Of a DNA stretch of 64,000 bases, positions 24,397-35,117 are shown in pieces. The DNA is taken from the NCBI GenBank assembly GCA_023374025.1, contig SIJG01000002.1, forward strand, positions 3,912,383 to 3,976,382. The letters are read 5' to 3'. The notes below the pieces were generated by a model. The model saw only the letters and a program-made list of their open reading frames with translations, was not told the origin of the DNA and did no database searches. Every line of letters begins with the position of its first letter. Positions within the stretch are counted from its first letter, which is position 1. Both the position numbers and the translations under genes were made by a program. The DNA is from Heterodera schachtii (lineage: Eukaryota; Nematoda; Chromadorea; Rhabditida; Heteroderidae).

Positions 24397-24975
24397 CTAA
24401 CCCCTCTACACCACTACTACATATGACTAAACAAAAGCAAATTACTTTATTTAATAAAAATTTGGCAAAATGGTTAAAAAAAAATCAAATTTGTATAAAT
24501 TTTTTGCCTTTTCTCCCATGAAAATGCCATCCTTAGGGGTCTATATTTAACCCCGACCCCGAGTCGGGGTTAAGGGTCGGGTCGTCGGGTCGGAAGCGTC
24601 GGGGTTAACCCCGAAAAATGGCCAAAAATGTCGGGGTTCGGGGTCGGGGTGGGGTCGGGGACGCAACCCTAGCATATGACCATCTCTGTATGCAGAAAAA
24701 GCCAAAATATGCAAATATGCACAAAAATCTCGAAATATGCAAATAAAAGTCCCGATTTCTATACGCAAACACAAAAAAGAAAGTGTTTTTCCTACTATTT
24801 AGAGCATGGAGAAGCCAGTAAAAAATGTGCATTTGCATACTTTTGGCAGCCCTGCTGATTAATCATCAATCTAAAAAATACCTAGGTTAGGTAACCAAAA
24901 CCGTCGAATATTTTTTTCAATTCCAAAGATATAAGCGGCTCTCCGATCTTCTTTTGGATTCTTTTATTTAAATAA

Positions 24976-25574
24976 ATGGATAACGAAAAATATGCCATGC
25001 TTGTGCGTTCCGTTCACAAAATCGTTGTATGTTTTTAATGACCAGTTTATTTAATAAGAAATTTAGCATATTTTAAGTCTCTTGCGGACGAACTCATTGA
25101 GCAGAACAACGAGTTGACCGAATACGTCCAGGGTTTGGAGTTGCAGGGCCAGCAATTGCCTGAGCTCGAAATTCCGGCCAGGGGTTAGTGAGGGAGAGGA
25201 ATTAAGTTACCCTGATTTTATAAAAACGAATTATGTAGGTTTGGACCAATTGTTGGGCATTTTGGAAATGAACAAAGTGCTAATTGTAAGATGGAATTCC
25301 CGTTTCAGATATGGTTTCTGCACTTTTGCAAAACTATAGTGGCCAAAGACACGCGACGGGTGTTCAGGCAAAGATGGAACTTCTTAGAGAGGCGATCAAC
25401 AATATTTCGGTATTTATTGTGTGATGGATGACAGTAGCCCAAATGGATTCAATTCTTCGCTTTCAGAAACTTGCCGATTTGTTCGTGGCTCGTAACTGTT
25501 ACTTGATCAAGCGAATTCATGCACATTTGATGGGGATGGAACGCTTCCGTACCAATGATAGAGGGATTAACTGA
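24976..25574 (+). CDS. Small helical protein, unrecognised
   Basis: Exons 24976-25026, 25078-25193 and 25239-about 25285 give MDNEKYAMLVRSVHKIV, then LADELIEQNNELTEYV and LDQLLGILEMNK. Later exons 25309-25409 and 25467-25574 give MVSALLQNYSGQRHATG, then MELLREAINNISKLADLFVA, ending at TGA. The protein would be about 140 residues and mostly helical with no signal peptide. The link between the exons ending near 25285 and starting at 25309 does not work: the gap is only 23 bp and phase is off by one. A base may be wrong or lost, or the gene is slightly damaged. I cannot name the family. Confidence 0.55.
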
Positions 25575-25920
25575 ACGAATACTGATCAATCAAATGCTTT
25601 GTTTTTGAAGACAAATCTACAATATTTTTCATTTAAATTATGGTTTATTAGTTTTGAGTAATTGAAAATTTTTACTAGCTCCGATGTTTTTTGACTTTAT
25701 TTCGAAACCATGTCCTAGCACTGGCATTTAACTACACTTCCTAACTTCGATTCGAACTCTCAGTTAAACTACTTGCGTTAACAGTAACAAAAAATAAAAA
25801 TCTAGCAAATTTATTGGAGAAGGAATAGCCAAACAATTGATGAAAAGAACGAAAAATAGCATCAAAATGGAATCTTGAATCATCAAACTAAAAGAGCAAT
25901 TTTCTCTAGCAACAGCTTCT
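25575..25920. other. Convergent intergenic, nothing recognised
   Basis: 346 bp of A/T-rich sequence between the ends of the small plus-strand gene and the minus-strand Y-box gene. It should hold both 3' UTRs. No repeat or RNA gene seen. Confidence 0.5.
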
Positions 25921-26868
25921 TCATTCGGATTTGGCTTCGTCCGTGTCCGCGTCGCTGCCACTGTCATTTTTGTCCTCGTTAAGGCGAAGATTGGCCTAAT
26001 AACGAAAAATTATATTTCAATTATTGCGAAACCGGACCAAGTCTGCCGTTGTGTCATCAGTGTTCTTCTCAACCGCAGCCTTTTTGTTGGAGTCCACGCG
26101 TCCCTTCTCCTTCTCTGATGCTTCGTCGTCGCTGCGTTGGCGAATCATACGCAGACCACCGTTGACGGCATGCTTCTGACTAATTACAAAATAAAATTAG
26201 GTAATAAAATATTCATGATCATGACCTATCGGGTAAGAACACCCAAATTAAAACGTAAAAACAGATTTGGTATAATTTCATCATCGGAACATGCCTCTTA
26301 GCACCCGAGACACTTCGACGAGGAATATTGAAGAAGCGTCCGACAAGTCGGCCACCCGGGCCAGAGACACAACGCGCCTCGAGACCCTTGCGGACTTTGA
26401 TCACATCGAATTCCACCTGAACGACGGAAGAAATTAACGAAACGGTTAACCAAATGAATAAATCAAATCTATGCAAATGGTGGCTTTTCAAAATGATAAA
26501 AAGTTAAAATTCTCTTCCCAATTAAAAAAGGTTTTCCTTTCACTATTTGGTATTGCAAACCTCTTGCTGAATGCTAAGGACGGGATGCTGATTTTTGTTG
26601 CGAATGTTGAAGCGGACGATGGAGGAGCCGTGGACGAAAATGTCTTCGTCAACGTCGTAACGATGGATGAACCCATAGGCATCCTCTGGCGAGTACCATT
26701 TCACTGGAAATAAGAAAATAAATTTAAAATGCCATCAGAAAAACACAGACCACGTCCCTGCACCCCACGCTTCAACACCACGGGAAAGTCAACTTCCGAT
26801 TTCTTAATTTGTTTCTTCTCATTGCTAGCCACAACCACTTGAAGTTGTTTCTCATCGGAGGTAGTCAT
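25921..26868 (-). CDS. Y-box / cold-shock domain RNA-binding protein
   Basis: Five exons in phase (26868-26751, 26703-26561, 26416-26295, 26179-26038, 25995-25921) encode 199 residues. The cold-shock domain spans about residues 35-115: VKWYSPEDAYGFIHR (RNP1-like), DVDEDIFVHGSSIVR (RNP2, DIFVH), then VEFDVIKVRKGLEA and SGPGG. The N-terminus is short and the tail is acidic/basic (ends DADTDEAKSE). This matches the small nematode CEY-type Y-box proteins, which bind mRNA in cytoplasmic RNPs and affect translation and stability. The tail lacks long RGG arrays. The intron after exon 3 has a GC donor (GCATGT) and is needed for phase. The gene is divergent from the ERM gene. Confidence 0.93.
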
Positions 26869-27611
26869 TTCAGAGAGTCGGACAGAAATTTTTATTCGAA
26901 TGGACTGAATGTTTAACATTTAAACAAATATCGAATTGGAAAGCGATAATAAAAGGCGTTAATTACAAGACTAATAAAAGCAATGAGTAATCTTTCCGAT
27001 TTTAGAAATTTTTTGGATCTTCCGATTTACGAAAATGTAGGCAAAATTTAGTGACTGAAAAATTTAGAGAATTTTTCGGAAATGATCTTCGAATTTTTAA
27101 AGTTCGCCAATCCAAAAATAGTTTTCCGGTATTGCTTATTACCTATACCAAAAACCAGGCTTTTGCTTATTTCTAAAAGCGCGATCCGTGACCGCGGGGC
27201 AATTTGAATCCGCAATATGCGATTAACGGCTCACTAAACGGCCGGACTAAACCGTCATGATGATTCGAAAAAATAATAAAAATTTAAATTTAATTGTTTC
27301 GCTTGGCAAACTATTTTTTTGCATTTTAAATAGGTCGGTCGGTAGTAGGTATTTTTCTTAAACATACCTACATAGGTATGTATGTATGCAAATTTTCCAT
27401 TATAAAAGCAGTTGATTTGGGAAAATTCTTAACAACTCATTTATACCAACTCATCCATCTACCCAACTCATTCATGCACAAAAAATGCCACGATACAGAC
27501 CCGCATCGTGCTGTGGATGAGTTGGGTTGCTTTCTTCGTTACCATGATATTTCCTAATTTGTTCATTTTTCCTTTAGGCAAAAGTTTGTTTAATATTTTT
27601 TTGTCTAAAAA
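26869..27611. promoter_or_regulatory. Divergent upstream region of Y-box and ERM genes
   Basis: 743 bp between two start codons facing away from each other, so it should contain both promoters. It is A/T-rich with a TATGTATGTATG-like repeat near 27366-27388 and tandem 'ccaactcat' units near 27447-27476. I see no certain promoter motif. Confidence 0.4.
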
Positions 27612-30600
27612 ATGTCTTCAAAATCGGTTAATGTAAAAGTGGTAATGATGGACGCAGGTGAGAATATGATAAAAAAAAGAATTTACTTTGGTTAATTTGT
27701 TAAGAATTGGAATTTGCCATTCCGCCATCGACAGTTGGCAAGCAGTTGTTCGACCAAGTGGTCAAGACAATCAATTTGCGCGAAATTTGGTATTTTGGGC
27801 TCCAATACACAGACACCAAAGGCATTTCTTCATGGCTGAAGCTGGACAAGGTATTGGAGTCGTGGTAATTCATCTCCCTCTACTTCCATATAATCCCTTT
27901 CCACGGTTCCTTCCTCGGACCCTTTCACGCATTCCTCACTCCGCATTATTCCCACTACGTACGAAATTGCATGGGATTAAATGCTGTACCGGCTGTGGTA
28001 GTTAAATTTTGAATTTTAAGAAAGTGCTGAAGCAAGACATCAAAAAGGAGCAGACTTTGCAGTTCAAATTCCGTGCCAAATTTTACCCTGAAGGTGGGAA
28101 ATAAATTTTGAATCAAATTTTTATACTTTATTTTAGATGTTGCTGAAGAAATCATCCAGGATGTGACCCTCGTAAGTTATCATTTGGTAATACTGCCGAT
28201 GCTCTGCCTCTGTTTAATAAAGCCAATTTTAAAAATCACTGGTGTTTCTAAGTGTTTCAGTTGCTTTTCACGAAGCAAACATTTCTACCAATTTCGAACC
28301 CAAAACTCGAACAAAAACATGTGAAGCGTTTTAGTGTCTTTTCATTGGGTTTTTTAAAGCTTCCTATCTTCTATTTTATTACCAACCATTTTTTAAATTT
28401 CCCTGACAATGAATATTGAAAATTCCTCAAAAACCTGATATTTTATCCCATCTTCAGCGTTTGTTTTACCTACAAGTGAAGGACCTGATTTTGACTGGCG
28501 AAGTGTACTGTCCACCGGATCAAGCAGTGCTTCTCGGCTCGTACGCAATGCAAGCCAAGTACGGTGACTACAGCGAGGAGGAACACGGCTCGGGCTGTCT
28601 TGCCAATGATCGGCTGATTCCACAGCGTGTTTTGAAGCAGGTCACCAAACTCTGCCATTTTCTTGTTTCAGTTTTACTGTTAATCTGACAATTTTAGTTT
28701 AAATTGAAAATGTCCGAGTGGGAAAGTAGCGTGATGAATTGGTGCGTGTTTAATATTGTAAAGATAGAACCCAGAAACAAATTTGCATTTTCAATTTAAG
28801 GTGGTTGGGCCACAAAGGAATGGACCGCTTGGAAGCGATGTTGGGATATTTGAAATATGCTCAAGACTTGGACCAGTATGGCGTGAATGTATGTTTTTAT
28901 ACCAGTCAATAATGTTTTTGGCGCTAAACAACTAGGCCAACCCGAAACCCCGTAAACACGGGTTCAAAATTTCACATTGTCAAAATAAAATTTCGTTGGA
29001 ATTTGATTCGCTTTCGGCATATTACCTAACATCAAACATATACAAATTTTTAACATCGAAAACTTACCTGACTAAATTTTCGGCTGGACGAACTCTTAAC
29101 GGCATTTTTCAGTACTTTTCCATCCGAAACAAAAAGGGCAGTGAGCTGTTTTTGGGTGTTGACGCTTTGGGATTGACAATTGTAAGTGGTCATTAAAAAC
29201 TAATATTTTAATTAGAGACCGGCGGGATCGGGACTCCGCGGGATTTTACGGGAGTCCCGCTCCCGACTCCCGCTTTTTTTGGGTGAACGGGATTTTTACG
29301 GGATTCCCGTTCGAGACTCCCGTCCCGGAAAATTTTGAACTCCCGATCCCGCTCCCGGAAATTTTTTTTACCGGTCTCTAATTTTAATTATTAAGTTTTA
29401 TCATTTTTATTTACAATTATAATCCGCATCTATTTAGTATGAGAAAAATGACAAATTGAATCCGAAGGTCGGCTTTCCGTGGTCCGAAATTCGCAACATT
29501 TCTTTCAACGACAAGAAATTTGTGATCAAAACGATTGACAAAAAGGCGGAGGTTACAAATTGGAAAATATATTGTTTAAAATTTATTTAGAATAATTTTC
29601 AGGATTTTGCCTTTTATTCCGCCAGATTTCGCATCAACAAAACAATTTTGGTGAATAGAAAAATGAATTTTACTCGAATACATTAGTACAAATAATTCTT
29701 TTTTCTGTTTAACTAAAGGAATTGTGTATTGGAAACCACGAAATGTACATGAGACGTCGGAATCCCGACTCAATCGAAGTGCAACAGTTGAAGGAGCAGG
29801 CGAAGGAGGAGCGCACTCAACGGCAATTGAAGTGAGTGGAACTGGAGCACCGAAACGAATGATTTAAAAAGGGCCAATTCTAATTGTATGGGGATGGTTA
29901 TCATAGCAGGTCATTTTATTTTGTCGCACCACGAAAAATTTTAAAATTTTTTACCAAAATCTAAAAAATTAAGAATATCCATGAAGGAAGAGATAGAAAG
30001 TGCGCAGCGTGAGTTGGAAGTAGCACAAGGGCGAATTCGGCGCATGGAAGATCAAATTTACGAGCTGAATGAGGTGGTGATGTCATGCGGACAGCTTTTT
30101 CCCCGAATCATTTCTTTTGAAATTTTCTTAAGAAGAAAAAATATGACGCTAAAGATGGCGTCAAAATTAAAAAAATCTTCCGATTTTAAAAAAGACATCT
30201 TACATACAATTGACTTTAAAAAAAATTAATTTAATTTGTTTTGCAGGCAAAGCGATTGCTGGAAGAAAAGGAGCACGAGCTACAAACATTGAACACTGAA
30301 TTGGCATCAGAGAGAGCTGTAAAAAACATTTTTCAATCAAAATACAGACTTTGTTGGACACGGAAAATTTTCCGTGACTCCCGAAATAGGGACCAGATTT
30401 TTTTTGGGCCGTTAGGTTTTAAAAAGAAAGAATAGGTTTTCTGGCATTGCTAGCAGACTTCTCCGATGGAATTTGATTTTTTTTATTTATCAAGATGAGC
30501 AAGGAGGAACGGTCAAGACTGCTCACTGAAATTGCACTGCAAGAATCGCGCGTTTCCGAAAAGCGATTCGAAGTTAAGGTGTGGTGTTAATTTGGTTAAT

Positions 30601-32165
30601 TTGTCAATCATTATTTGCCCCATTTCGGGCATAGCATAATAATCATGAACCAAACCATTAAAAAATTTCTGGAGGCGCACCTGAAGGGTTTCTATTTTTT
30701 TTTCCGGTCCAAAATTTTTTGTCAATCAAGGAAATAACGGGAAATTTTGGCATTTTGGCACCGCAGGGAAATATTTTTTGAACTTTAATGCTATTTGTTA
30801 AGCAAATGCTTAAAACTTTCACCCATTTTGCAAATTTTTCATTCCCCCCCCCCTCCCAGAAAATTGTTATTATTCGAAAGAGCTTAACAAATGTTTTTAT
30901 TAGCATGCTAAGTTTTAAAAAATTGGTTTCAGATAAAAAATAAAATTTGCCAAAAACATACGAAAAAATCGATCCCAAATTTTCGCACGCATTTTTTTTT
31001 TGTTCCAAAATGTTAACCCATAAAATTATATGATTTGATTCTGAAAATTTCAAAAAAAGAATTTTTTCCAAAAACACACAGAACAAAACGGAGGAGATGA
31101 ACAAACTGAAGGCGGAGGTTGAAAGTGGGAATGGCCATTTGCCGACCGAATTCAATGACCCGGACGATCTGACAAACGCCCACATTGGTGGGGATTTTTT
31201 AATTAATAAATGAATTTATTAAATTTTTTACATTGCTTTTTTATAATAGTTTTTATTTTGTTGATCGCTGAAAAAATTTATGGGCTCTAGATTTTTTTTT
31301 TATTAATTTAAAAAATTTATCCATTTTTGTCGATTTTTTCTGACTGATTTTGGGGGCAGGGTAAAAAAAAAAGCCGAATTTTCCAATAGCAAAACAAACA
31401 TGCTCTACACGAAAAAGTAATTTTCAAGTGATTTGTGCGGTGCAATTCGGGATATTCTCGCTTGTAAATGTCGATTGGGTCTTTCTTTCATCCACATCCA
31501 TATTTAATATTATTTATTGTTATTTCTTTTCTTTTTTTACAGAAATGAGTACATTCCACGAGGGCGACGTCAACAATGTGATGCCACAGCGTGAATTGGA
31601 CCGAACCAACTTCACTGATCAGGACTTGTCGTTGAAGCACAAACTCGAGGCCCGTAATTAGAGAACTAAATTGGGGTTTCCTCTCGGTTACGGACCGGAA
31701 GGAGTCAATTTACTTAATTGATAATCGTTGAATTCGGAGCATGATGGTCACCTTCGTCCGATGCTCCCGATGGGTGCTTTTGTAGAAAAAACCACTTAGA
31801 AAGTCTGAAAAAAAACTCGGAGGATATAAAACGGCGGAGTCAGTTCTCCTCCCCCCGCAGCGTTTGCTACAATGATGTTAATTAATTATATTTATTCAGT
31901 TGCTTACAAAGGAGTTGGACAATGCGCGAGATGAGCGGGCGATCACTGACTTTGATGTGCTGCACATGGAGAATAAAGTAACTATATTTATTTTTAAAAT
32001 GTAATGTTTTTTCAGTAAAAATAATTTTCTTTTAGAGGCAGGCTCGTGACAAATACAACACATTGCGCCAAATTCGCAGTGGTATCAATCACTTACTGTA
32101 TTATTATGGCACTTTTAATTAAAGGAAATACAAAGCGACGGATTGATCAATTTGAAAATATGTGA
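27612..32165 (+). CDS. erm-1: ERM protein (ezrin/radixin/moesin family)
   Basis: Nineteen exons in phase give 530 residues. FERM domain (about 1-300): [73 protein letters not shown] and [16 protein letters not shown] are close to moesin. A charged helical middle follows, then the C-terminal actin-binding domain: [31 protein letters not shown] and FENM at the end, with the regulatory Thr (KYNTLRQ) conserved. ERM proteins link cortical F-actin to membrane proteins at apical surfaces, switched by phosphatidylinositol bisphosphate and phosphorylation. Exons: 27612-27657, 27705-27850, 28021-28093, 28137-28171, 28458-28640, 28698-28741, 28801-28888, 29113-29181, 29438-29551, 29603-29650, 29719-29831, 29974-30073, 30247-30318, 30495-30578, 31082-31187, 31543-31649, 31900-31977, 32036-32081, 32125-32165. 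The intron at 31650 seems to use a GC donor. The helical part is shorter than in human moesin (577 aa). Confidence 0.96.
29213..29380. mobile_element. hAT-like MITE in an ERM intron
   Basis: A 168-bp element with TIRs TAGAGACCGG / CCGGTCTCTA and a perfect 8-bp duplication ATTTTAAT (29205-29212 and 29381-29388). The inside consists of GGGAGTCCCG/CGGGATTCCCG-type repeats. It lies wholly in the intron between the exons ending 29181 and starting 29438, so it should be removed by splicing. Confidence 0.93.
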
Positions 32166-32264
32166 GGAGCGGCCATTTTTGCCTTGAGAGAAACAATTCA
32201 TTGGGATAAATGATTTTTGGAAATAATTAGGCATTTTTTGTTTTTTTGTGCTGGTTGTTTTTTC

Positions 32265-32547
32265 GGCTCTATTGCACTTTATGAGTCCAATCTACTTTTA
32301 TGAGTCTAATCAATTGAAAATACTTTTGTTTTTATACAATAACTTTGTTCATGTTTGAACAAACCCTATGTTTTTGGTATCATTCGAAAGCACAAAGTCT
32401 GGATAAGATAATAATACGAGAAATTACAAACGAAAATAATGAACAATCATTCAATTAAATTAAATCTTTTGTGGCAATTGCCCAACCGCTGAGATTTTAT
32501 ATGGGTTAGCTTCTTTAGCCTTTGGACTCATAAAGTGTAATAGAGCC
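32265..32547. mobile_element. MITE with perfect 8-bp TSD
   Basis: A 283-bp element with TIRs GGCTCTATTGCACTTTATGA / TCATAAAGTGTAATAGAGCC (one mismatch) and an 8-bp duplication GTTTTTTC (32257-32264 and 32548-32555). It lies about 100 bp after the ERM stop codon, possibly inside the 3' UTR. The 8-bp duplication suggests hAT type. No coding capacity. Confidence 0.9.
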
Positions 32548-32779
32548 GTTTTTTCTTTCCCGCATTCATCATTTTATTCGTTGTATAGAAAAGATTAAAG
32601 AATTGAGCATTGAAAATTTAGTTTTATCAAATAAAAATGCGAAAATTTGAATTTTCGATTGTATATAGGGGGGGGGGGGGGGGGTAGACACTCCCTGACT
32701 TCGTTCGTATGAGGGGCCGAAAAGGGGGACAAATATTGGTTGGGACAGAATGTGAGGAAAGGTCGGAGACGAAGGGAAA

Positions 32780-32861
32780 GAGAGGCGACGAATTCGTAAA
32801 GCTAATTCTAAGATTTTCTTAAGAGAGGCGACGAATTCGTAAAGGTAATTCTAAGATTTTT
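32780..32861 (+). repeat. Tandem duplication of a 39-bp unit
   Basis: AGAGAGGCGACGAATTCGTA followed by AAG(C/G)TAATTCTAAGATTTT occurs twice, separated by a few bases, with one substitution. The cause is not evident. Confidence 0.85.
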
Positions 32862-33393
32862 CATCGGCCGAATCATGCATGATTCATTAATTTTCTTAAA
32901 AAATTGTCCAAAATTGCAAATGGTCATTTTTTTGTTAAAATCTATTATGAGCAATTCTGTTTGAGTTCGTTCGGCCTCTCCTCGCCCCCAATCGAATCAG
33001 TTACAACAGAATCGTTAAATAAACCGATTAATCGTTCAATGAACTGACAATGAGGGGGGGGGGGGGTGATCGATGACAAAATGGGAGATAATCAGTGTTT
33101 GTTTAAATTAATGGGATGAACACCGTGAAGAAGAACAGCGTCAGGGAGGGCAAATGACTGGCACGAAAACTTTGACACTTCCAACCGCAGGAAATTCATC
33201 GATGGACCAAAGCAAAACCCATGGATTTCAGTTTTACAAAATATTTACGTTTTAGAGAATTCAAAAAAAACAAACAAAGGAATGTTTGAAAATAAAAAAA
33301 TAATTAATAAGTCAGTTCCATTTGTCGGATGGAGGTCATTTAGTTATTGTCATCATCAGCATAATCATTGTTTTGTTGTGTTCGGTCGGCCCA

Positions 33394-34436
33394 TCAAACG
33401 ATTGGCGGTTGGACAATGAGCGGCGGGGACGAAACGTTCGTCGGTCGAAGTGCGGGCGAATGGACGCCGAGAAAGAGGGGCTGGTGGAGGTGCAACGGAT
33501 TGTCGAAGAACTGCTGGTCGTTGCTGGCGCTGTCCTCAGCGGGCGTCGTGATGACCACGTGCGAACGACGGGGACTGAAGCGACCGTCGAGGAGAGAACG
33601 TGCGGAGGGCACGGGGAACTCTTTGAATGTTTGGCCGAGACGCCTAAAGAAAAAAAGTCCGGAATTTGGCAAGCAGTGCCAAAAGTAACCAAGCAACGAC
33701 TCTCCCCACTTACGAAGCCGTGGCGGGAAAACGTCGGAAGAGTAGCAGACCGACGAGCGAGAGGAGGACGAGCAGAAGGGTCAGGACGAGCAGAAGAGAG
33801 CCCGCCGAGGTGGGCTTCTCCTCGTCGAACGACGACGCGGACGCGTACTCTACAGCATCGGACAAAAGGACGGAGTTGGACCCCCTGAAATTGGGACTCT
33901 TTGGAATGGAAATTGGTGCTAAAAAAAGTACATTTTCCTGAGTTAAAACCCACCCAAAACTGTGGGCTGTGGAGGTTCGTCTCGCATTTGCCACTTACTT
34001 TCGCGCTTCTGCCGCCGCATTCGCTCCTTCGCAGCCCCTCTCGTCCCAGCCGTCGCCACAGTCGTCGTGCCCGTCGCAACGGTGCGTCGCCAAAAAGCAA
34101 TCGCCGCCTCGGCACGAGAAATGCCCAGCAGGGCACTTGTGGAGGTAGGCACAGTCAAGCTCGTCCTAAACTCAGAATGAAGTGTTAATTAATTGGCCAA
34201 TTGATTACTCTTCCGGTGGAGCAGTCGTAAATTTGGTCACAGTGCCAAAATGAATTGATGCAGCGCATTCGCAGCTCCCCGTCGCCACAGTCAAAGTCCG
34301 CCTCGCTGTCTCCGTCACAAACGCCGCTCATTGGCTGATGGTTTTCGTTTTGGGGTGCCGCGTGTACAAAGGCACCACCGAGCAAAGAGTAAAGTGAGAA
34401 GATGGACAGTAGCACAAGAAAGTGGGAAAAAGTCAT
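33394..34436 (-). CDS. Type I membrane protein with two LDLa repeats
   Basis: Four exons in phase (34436-34209, 34165-33999, 33884-33714, 33643-33394) give 271 residues. Order: signal peptide (HFLVLLSIFSLYSLLGGAFV), a first LDL-receptor class A module (six Cys, ending DCSTGRDELDC) and a second one (CPAGHFSCRGGDCF, then HRCDGHDDCGDGWDERGC). Both end with the acidic Ca-binding residues typical of LDLa. A stalk follows, then a transmembrane helix (SLLLVLTLLLVLLSLVGLLL), a basic stop (FRR) and a Pro/Ser-rich cytoplasmic tail of about 80 residues. I cannot name an orthologue; small LDLa receptors of this plan occur in nematodes. No NPxY endocytosis motif is evident in the tail (it has DNPLHL), so lipoprotein uptake should not be assumed. 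Confidence 0.88.
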
Positions 34437-35117
34437 GCTAACGGTGAGAAAGAGGGGTACTAATGTCGTTTACAGACCATAAAAAATAGTTTTAATAAAT
34501 CATACATTTAAACATTTCTAGGGGGTTTTCGGGGTCGCTGATCACGAATCTGACATCCATTTCGACTAATTTCGAACCCGGACCCGAATTCGAACAGAAG
34601 CCGAAAATTAATTTTTCACCAAAGTTCATTTTTATGTTAGAATCTGAACAGAATTCAGGTCCGGGGTTCGGAATTGGTCGAAATGTGTATCAAATTCGTG
34701 ATCAGCGACCCCGAAAACCCCCCAAAAATGTTTATATGTATGATTTTATAAAAACTTTTTTAATAAGTACCAGAAGAGATCCTCTAAATCAAACAAACGA
34801 AAATGGATGAAACAGAATGGATTTATGAAAGGAAAAAGTGCTGAAAAATTAATGAAAGGCAAGAAAAGACAGATAGGTATTAATTTTTAACTCTTCTCAA
34901 GCTCGGTTGAAGCTTTATATTTTTCTTTCCTTCTAAGAACTTACTTAAAAAATTACAAAATTTAAATTCGATTTTTCGCTTTCAAACTACTTTTTGGCAT
35001 TTTGAATTTTTTTAAATACACATTTTACTTGATTCCGTAATTATTATGTACTTTTTTGCAATTAATGTTTTTCTCCCCCTCCAATTCAGTTATTGGAAGT
35101 TTTGCCTTTTATTCGCA
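34437..35117. promoter_or_regulatory. Divergent upstream region with fold-back element
   Basis: 681 bp between the LDLa gene start (minus) and the RNF216-like start (plus). Most of it is the fold-back element at about 34483-34760. The stretch TCCCCCTCCAATTCAG before 35090 is a good 3' splice site about 28 bp upstream of the RNF216-like ATG and may be a trans-splice acceptor. Confidence 0.5.
34483..34760. mobile_element. Fold-back element upstream of RBR ligase
   Basis: The arms carry CATACATTTAAACATTT / AAATGTTTATATGTATG and GGGGGTTTTCGGGGTCGCTG / CAGCGACCCCGAAAACCCCC. The inner part contains CGAATCTGACATCCATTTCG and GGACCCGAATTCGAAC, which recur in the element at 35916-36387. I found no clear target duplication. 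Confidence 0.75.

Larger units (their letters stand above)
22971..24669. mobile_element. GGGTTGCGTCC-ended element, TA-flanked
   Basis: Ends GGGTTGCGTCCCCGAC and GTCGGGGACGCAACCC are perfect inverted repeats flanked by TA. Subterminal regions are (GTCGGG)n-like arrays on the left (about 22993-23045) and CCCCGAC/GGGTCGGG arrays on the right (about 24550-24662). It carries the tRNA-like segment and the GCGCCGC fold-back described separately. Confidence 0.8.
22129..24688. mobile_element. Tc1/mariner-like element nested in the hAT element
   Basis: The ends CAGTCATGGTCATATG and CATATGACCATCTCTG are inverted repeats with two mismatches, directly flanked by TA on both sides (22127-22128, 24689-24690). 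Inside, about 22235-22440 and 22795-22968 are long inverted arms (shared GGTGGTCATATGTTTATGCA / TGCATAAACATATGACCACC). The TA target is typical of Tc1/mariner; no transposase is present. The right arm is interrupted by the element at 22971-24669. Confidence 0.75.
21695..24854. mobile_element. hAT element (3.16 kb) carrying nested insertions
   Basis: The outermost element of a nest. Its TIRs are CAGGGCTGCCAAAA and TTTTGGCAGCCCTG, with a perfect 8-bp duplication CTGATTAA (21687-21694 and 24855-24862). Both ends are rich in ATATGCA-type subterminal repeats. The left part encodes a remnant of a hAT transposase C-terminus on the minus strand. The element at 22129-24688 is inserted into it. Confidence 0.93.
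32166..33393. other. Intergenic, ERM to LDLa gene (convergent)
   Basis: No gene. It holds a MITE (32265-32547), a G16 run near 32667-32682, two tandem copies of a 39-bp unit (32780-32861) and a G-run near 33055. Confidence 0.55.

Noticed and set aside
27175..27260. Possible tRNA or small RNA (GC-rich patch)
   Set aside because: No box B, no cloverleaf that I could draw.
33322..33888. 188-codon plus frame
   Set aside because: Antisense shadow of the LDLa protein's GC-rich exons.
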